A DNA stretch of 64,000 nucleotides from an uncultured Clostridia bacterium (GTDB lineage Bacteria > Bacillota > Clostridia > Christensenellales > Borkfalkiaceae), in the NCBI GenBank assembly GCA_949290575.1, contig CASESJ010000003.1:124001-188000 (forward strand), written 5' to 3'. The notes beneath the pieces are model-generated. The model had not been told where the DNA came from. It made no database searches and saw only the letters and a list, made by a program, of their open reading frames with translations. Shown here one piece after another: positions 61,558 to 64,000 of the stretch. Position 1 is the stretch's first letter, and each line of letters opens with the position of its first letter. The position numbers and the translations under genes were made by a program.

Positions 61558-62505
61558 ATGCAAGACAACACACAAACAGAGGCGACGGAAGTCAAGTGTC
61601 CGCCCAAAGAAAATATGAAGGCGCGCACCGCCACCGCGGCGATCTATCTCGCGGTGCTTGCAGGTCTGATTGCGCTCAAATTCTATTTTCCTGTATTCGG
61701 TTCGATAGGTTTCGACGTGCTCTTCTGGCTGATATCGGTCATAGGCGCATACGAATTCATGCGCGCCGTCGGGTGCATTTCCCGCGTACAGTGGTGGACA
61801 ACCATGCTTACGTGCGCGCTGATAATACCTGCTTTCGTCGCAACGAAAATAGCGGGCGTATTCTTTGAAAAGCCCGACGCGTGGCTGACTTCGCTCATGG
61901 TGCTGATGACGGTCTCGTCCATAGGCGCAATGGTCACGGCGGCGTTTCTCGTATTTGACTTCGGCAAGAGCAGCATACAGAGCACGGCTTATTCGCTCTT
62001 CTGCATTCTCTATTGCGGCGTGCTCGGCTGCGTAAGCGCGAATATCAACCACATGGACTCAAACGCCCTGCAGGCGGTAACTCTGATGTTCGCCACGACG
62101 GTCGCGGTGGATACGTTCGCGCTCATAGTGGGCAAGCTGCTCGGCAGATTTATTCCCTTCAAGCTCGCCCCTCATACAAGTCCCAACAAGACGGTCATCG
62201 GCTTTATCGGCGGCATACTCGGCGGCATACTTGCTGCGGTTTTCGTATGGGGACTGTGCTTTATTCCCGGGTTTGAGCTCGAATACGGCGGTCCGCTCGA
62301 CACGCTCTCGCTGCTCATACTCATTTCCCTTCCCACGTCCGTGCTCGCACAGATAGGCGACCTGTTCGAAAGCGCGATAAAGCGCGGTTGCGGCATAAAG
62401 GATATGGGCAAACTTCTGCCCGGACACGGCGGCATGCTCGACAGGTTCGACAGCATGCTCTTCGCGTCCGTCGCCATTGTAATCTGCTTTATCGTCGTTC
62501 GCTGA
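61558..62505 (+). CDS. cdsA: phosphatidate cytidylyltransferase
   Basis: A 315-residue membrane enzyme making CDP-diacylglycerol. The N-terminal 20 residues are hydrophilic; about eight hydrophobic helices follow, and the family signature near the C-terminus is SAIKRGCGIKDMGKLLPGHG followed by GMLDRFDS, with the metal-binding aspartates. GAGGAAAT lies before the ATG. Canonical place between uppS and dxr. Confidence 0.95.
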   Translation: MQDNTQTEATEVKCPPKENMKARTATAAIYLAVLAGLIALKFYFPVFGSIGFDVLFWLISVIGAYEFMRAVGCISRVQWWTTMLTCALIIPAFVATKIAGVFFEKPDAWLTSLMVLMTVSSIGAMVTAAFLVFDFGKSSIQSTAYSLFCILYCGVLGCVSANINHMDSNALQAVTLMFATTVAVDTFALIVGKLLGRFIPFKLAPHTSPNKTVIGFIGGILGGILAAVFVWGLCFIPGFELEYGGPLDTLSLLILISLPTSVLAQIGDLFESAIKRGCGIKDMGKLLPGHGGMLDRFDSMLFASVAIVICFIVVR

Positions 62506-62517
62506 AAAAATTATTTC

Positions 62518-62549
62518 AAAGCCTCACGCTGCACGCGGAGGCTTTTTGT
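62518..62549 (+). terminator. terminator after cdsA
   Basis: AGCCTC (62520-62525) pairs with GAGGCT (62538-62543), with further pairing inside the loop, then TTTTGTC. It separates dxr from the pyrH operon. Confidence 0.65.
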
Positions 62550-62570
62550 CATTAATCTGATTTTTACGGG

Positions 62571-62584
62571 TATAATAGTAAATG
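62571..62584 (+). promoter_or_regulatory. leaderless-type promoter of dxr
   Basis: TATAAT at 62571-62576, ATG at 62582. A TTGTCA lies at 62546-62551 with a long 19-bp spacer. No Shine-Dalgarno sequence. Confidence 0.5.
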
Positions 62585-63718
62585 AAAAAGATAGCTCTTG
62601 TAGGAAGTACGGGTTCGATAGGCGTCCAGACGCTGTCAGTCGTCGCCGCTCATCCCGATATGTTTGAAATCTGCGCGCTCGTCGCGCATTCTTCCGTCGA
62701 AAAATGGCTCTCGCAGGTCGCGCGCTTCAAGCCGCGCTATGCCGCGCTCGTCGGCGGGGAAGTGCCTTCGGCTCTCAGCGGCACAAGCTTTTACTTCGGA
62801 GAAGAGGGCGCGCTGCGCGCCGTCGAAGAGAGCGGGGCTGACATAGTCGTCGTGGCTTGCGGCGGCTTTGCAGGGCTCAAATATTCCCTTCTCGCGCTCA
62901 GAATGGGCGCAAGGCTCGCCCTTGCCAACAAGGAGACGCTTGTGTGCGGCGGCGATATCGTAATGCCGCTCGGCGGAGAGATTGTGCCCGTCGACAGCGA
63001 ACATTCGGCTATCTGGCAGTGCCTTTCGTTCAGAAGGGACGCAAAGTTCACAAATCTCATAATAACGGCGAGCGGCGGACCTTTCAGAAATATGGAATTT
63101 TCCGAGCTCGAGGGCGTGACTGCGGCTCAGGCTCTGGCGCATCCGACGTGGAATATGGGCGCGAAGATAACCATAGACAGCGCAACTCTGCTCAATAAGG
63201 GCTACGAAGTCATAGAGGCTCACCATCTCTACGCCGCGCCTTACGACAGGATAAAGACGGTCATACAGCCGCAGAGCATAGTTCATTCGCTTGTGGAGTT
63301 CGAGGACGGCGCGCTGCTTGCGCAGATGTCCTATCCGACGATGGAAGTGCCCATTCAGCTCGCTCTGACTTATCCTGACAGAGTGTCGAGCTCAGTCGGC
63401 AGAATGACCTTCGACGAGCCTGTTTCGCTCACATTCGAGCCGCTCGTAAGAAAGAGATACCCGCTCTACGACCTCGCGCTCTGGTGCGGCGAGCGGGGCG
63501 GACTGCTTCCCGCCGCGCTCAATGCGGCGAGCGAGGAGGCGGTGCACGCGTTTTTAAGGGATAAAATCGGCTTCTGCGACATCTTCAGAGTGGCGGAGGA
63601 GGTCGTTTCCACCGTCAGAAACTGTGCGGCGGAGAGCTATCTTCAGCTCGCCGAAGAGGACGCGCGTTGCCGCGCCGAGGCGCAAAAAATAATAAAAAAG
63701 AGGTATAATGGCAATTAA
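62582..63718 (+). CDS. dxr: 1-deoxy-D-xylulose-5-phosphate reductoisomerase
   Basis: A 378-residue NADPH-dependent enzyme committing carbon to the MEP isoprenoid pathway. N-terminal dinucleotide fold ALVGSTGSIGVQTL, ALANKETLVCGG, metal-site residues in VDSEHSAIWQ, TASGGPFRNMEFSE, and MGAKITIDSATLLNKGYEVI with the following EAHHLY. Normal length. No ribosome binding site; a -10 box ends six bases before the ATG. Its last 11 bases overlap the rseP start. Confidence 0.97.
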   Translation: MKKIALVGSTGSIGVQTLSVVAAHPDMFEICALVAHSSVEKWLSQVARFKPRYAALVGGEVPSALSGTSFYFGEEGALRAVEESGADIVVVACGGFAGLKYSLLALRMGARLALANKETLVCGGDIVMPLGGEIVPVDSEHSAIWQCLSFRRDAKFTNLIITASGGPFRNMEFSELEGVTAAQALAHPTWNMGAKITIDSATLLNKGYEVIEAHHLYAAPYDRIKTVIQPQSIVHSLVEFEDGALLAQMSYPTMEVPIQLALTYPDRVSSSVGRMTFDEPVSLTFEPLVRKRYPLYDLALWCGERGGLLPAALNAASEEAVHAFLRDKIGFCDIFRVAEEVVSTVRNCAAESYLQLAEEDARCRAEAQKIIKKRYNGN

Positions 63719-64000
63719 TCTGTTGACGGGCGGCGTGCTGGGAACTGTCTGGTCCGTCGTTCTGGCAATACTGATACTGCTTGCAATGATAACCGTCCAC
63801 GAGTTCGGTCACTACGCGGCGGGCAAAGCTCTTGGCTTCGGCATAAACGAGTTTTCTATAGGTTTCGGACCTGCAATCTTCAAGCGCAGGAGCAAAAAAA
63901 GCGGCGAACTCTTCGCCGTGCGCGTCATTCCGCTCGGCGGATACTGTGCGTTCGAGGGCGAGGATGAGGAGAGCGGAGGCGAGCGCGCCTTCAACAATCA
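63708..64000 (+). CDS. rseP: site-2 zinc metalloprotease RseP (5' part, cut by window end)
   Basis: The first 97 codons of a membrane-embedded regulated intramembrane protease. A hydrophobic helix (about 12-35) contains the zinc-binding TVHEFGHYAAGK (HExxH), followed by INEFSIGFGP and VRVIPLGGYCAFEGEDEE, all family marks. ATG at 63708 behind AGAGG inside the end of dxr, so the two are translationally coupled. The remainder lies outside the window. Confidence 0.93.
   Translation, partial: MAINLLTGGVLGTVWSVVLAILILLAMITVHEFGHYAAGKALGFGINEFSIGFGPAIFKRRSKKSGELFAVRVIPLGGYCAFEGEDEESGGERAFNN

Overview
This window looks like chromosomal DNA from a strictly anaerobic Gram-positive bacterium of the Clostridia. 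The support is: housekeeping ribosomal operons with Shine-Dalgarno sites close to AGGAGG, an L27 with an N-terminal extension, a class III (oxygen-sensitive) ribonucleotide reductase, a trimeric electron-bifurcating type [FeFe] hydrogenase, the NADH-sensing repressor Rex, a sodium-pumping pyrophosphatase, superoxide reductase rather than superoxide dismutase, and AddAB recombination nucleases. I see no tRNA, rRNA, CRISPR array, phage or insertion sequence. The exact lineage cannot be read from the sequence.

Layout. 1-9050: an AT-rich oligopeptide ABC importer operon (oppA-B-C-D-F plus a small membrane protein). Its OppC carries a seven-repeat RCC1-like propeller in its first external loop, and its OppF has a long helical insertion between Walker A and the Q-loop. 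The rest of the window is visibly more GC-rich. 9.4-13 kb: thioredoxin, rhodanese, CoA-disulfide reductase/rhodanese fusion and superoxide reductase (redox and sulfur defence), then an AraC regulator. 13.2-20 kb: rplU-rpmA, small membrane proteins, and on the minus strand a radical SAM, DUF2344 and RNase G operon. 20-24 kb: a SecB-like chaperone, then rpmG-secE-nusG-rplK-rplA. 24-26 kb: the membrane pyrophosphatase. 26.5-33 kb: nrdD-nrdG behind tandem promoters with NrdR-type boxes, dut, ROK kinase, rex, DegV. 33-41 kb: NSS-family transporter, glycosyltransferase, a two-component system and a heterodimeric ABC exporter with one degenerate ATP site. 41-45.5 kb: the hydrogenase operon. 46-56.5 kb: acetyltransferase, lipoprotein, addB-addA, ruvX, DUF1292. 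56.6-64 kb: lipoprotein, rpsB-tsf, pyrH-frr-uppS-cdsA, dxr and the 5' end of rseP (cut by the window edge).

How it fits together: reduced carriers are reoxidised by the hydrogenase; Rex would sense the NADH/NAD+ ratio; Trx, CoADR and SOR handle oxygen damage; NrdDG supplies dNTPs under probable NrdR control; the pyrophosphatase recovers energy from PPi made by biosynthesis; and the translation and isoprenoid/lipid genes keep a common Firmicutes order (rpsB-tsf-pyrH-frr-uppS-cdsA-dxr-rseP).

The strongest candidates for new biology are the RCC1-bearing OppC with its modified OppF, a recurring promoter layout that predicts leaderless mRNAs (AraC regulator, lipoprotein, addB, dxr), the doubled NrdR-box/promoter modules before nrdD, and several long perfect palindromes in intergenic DNA.
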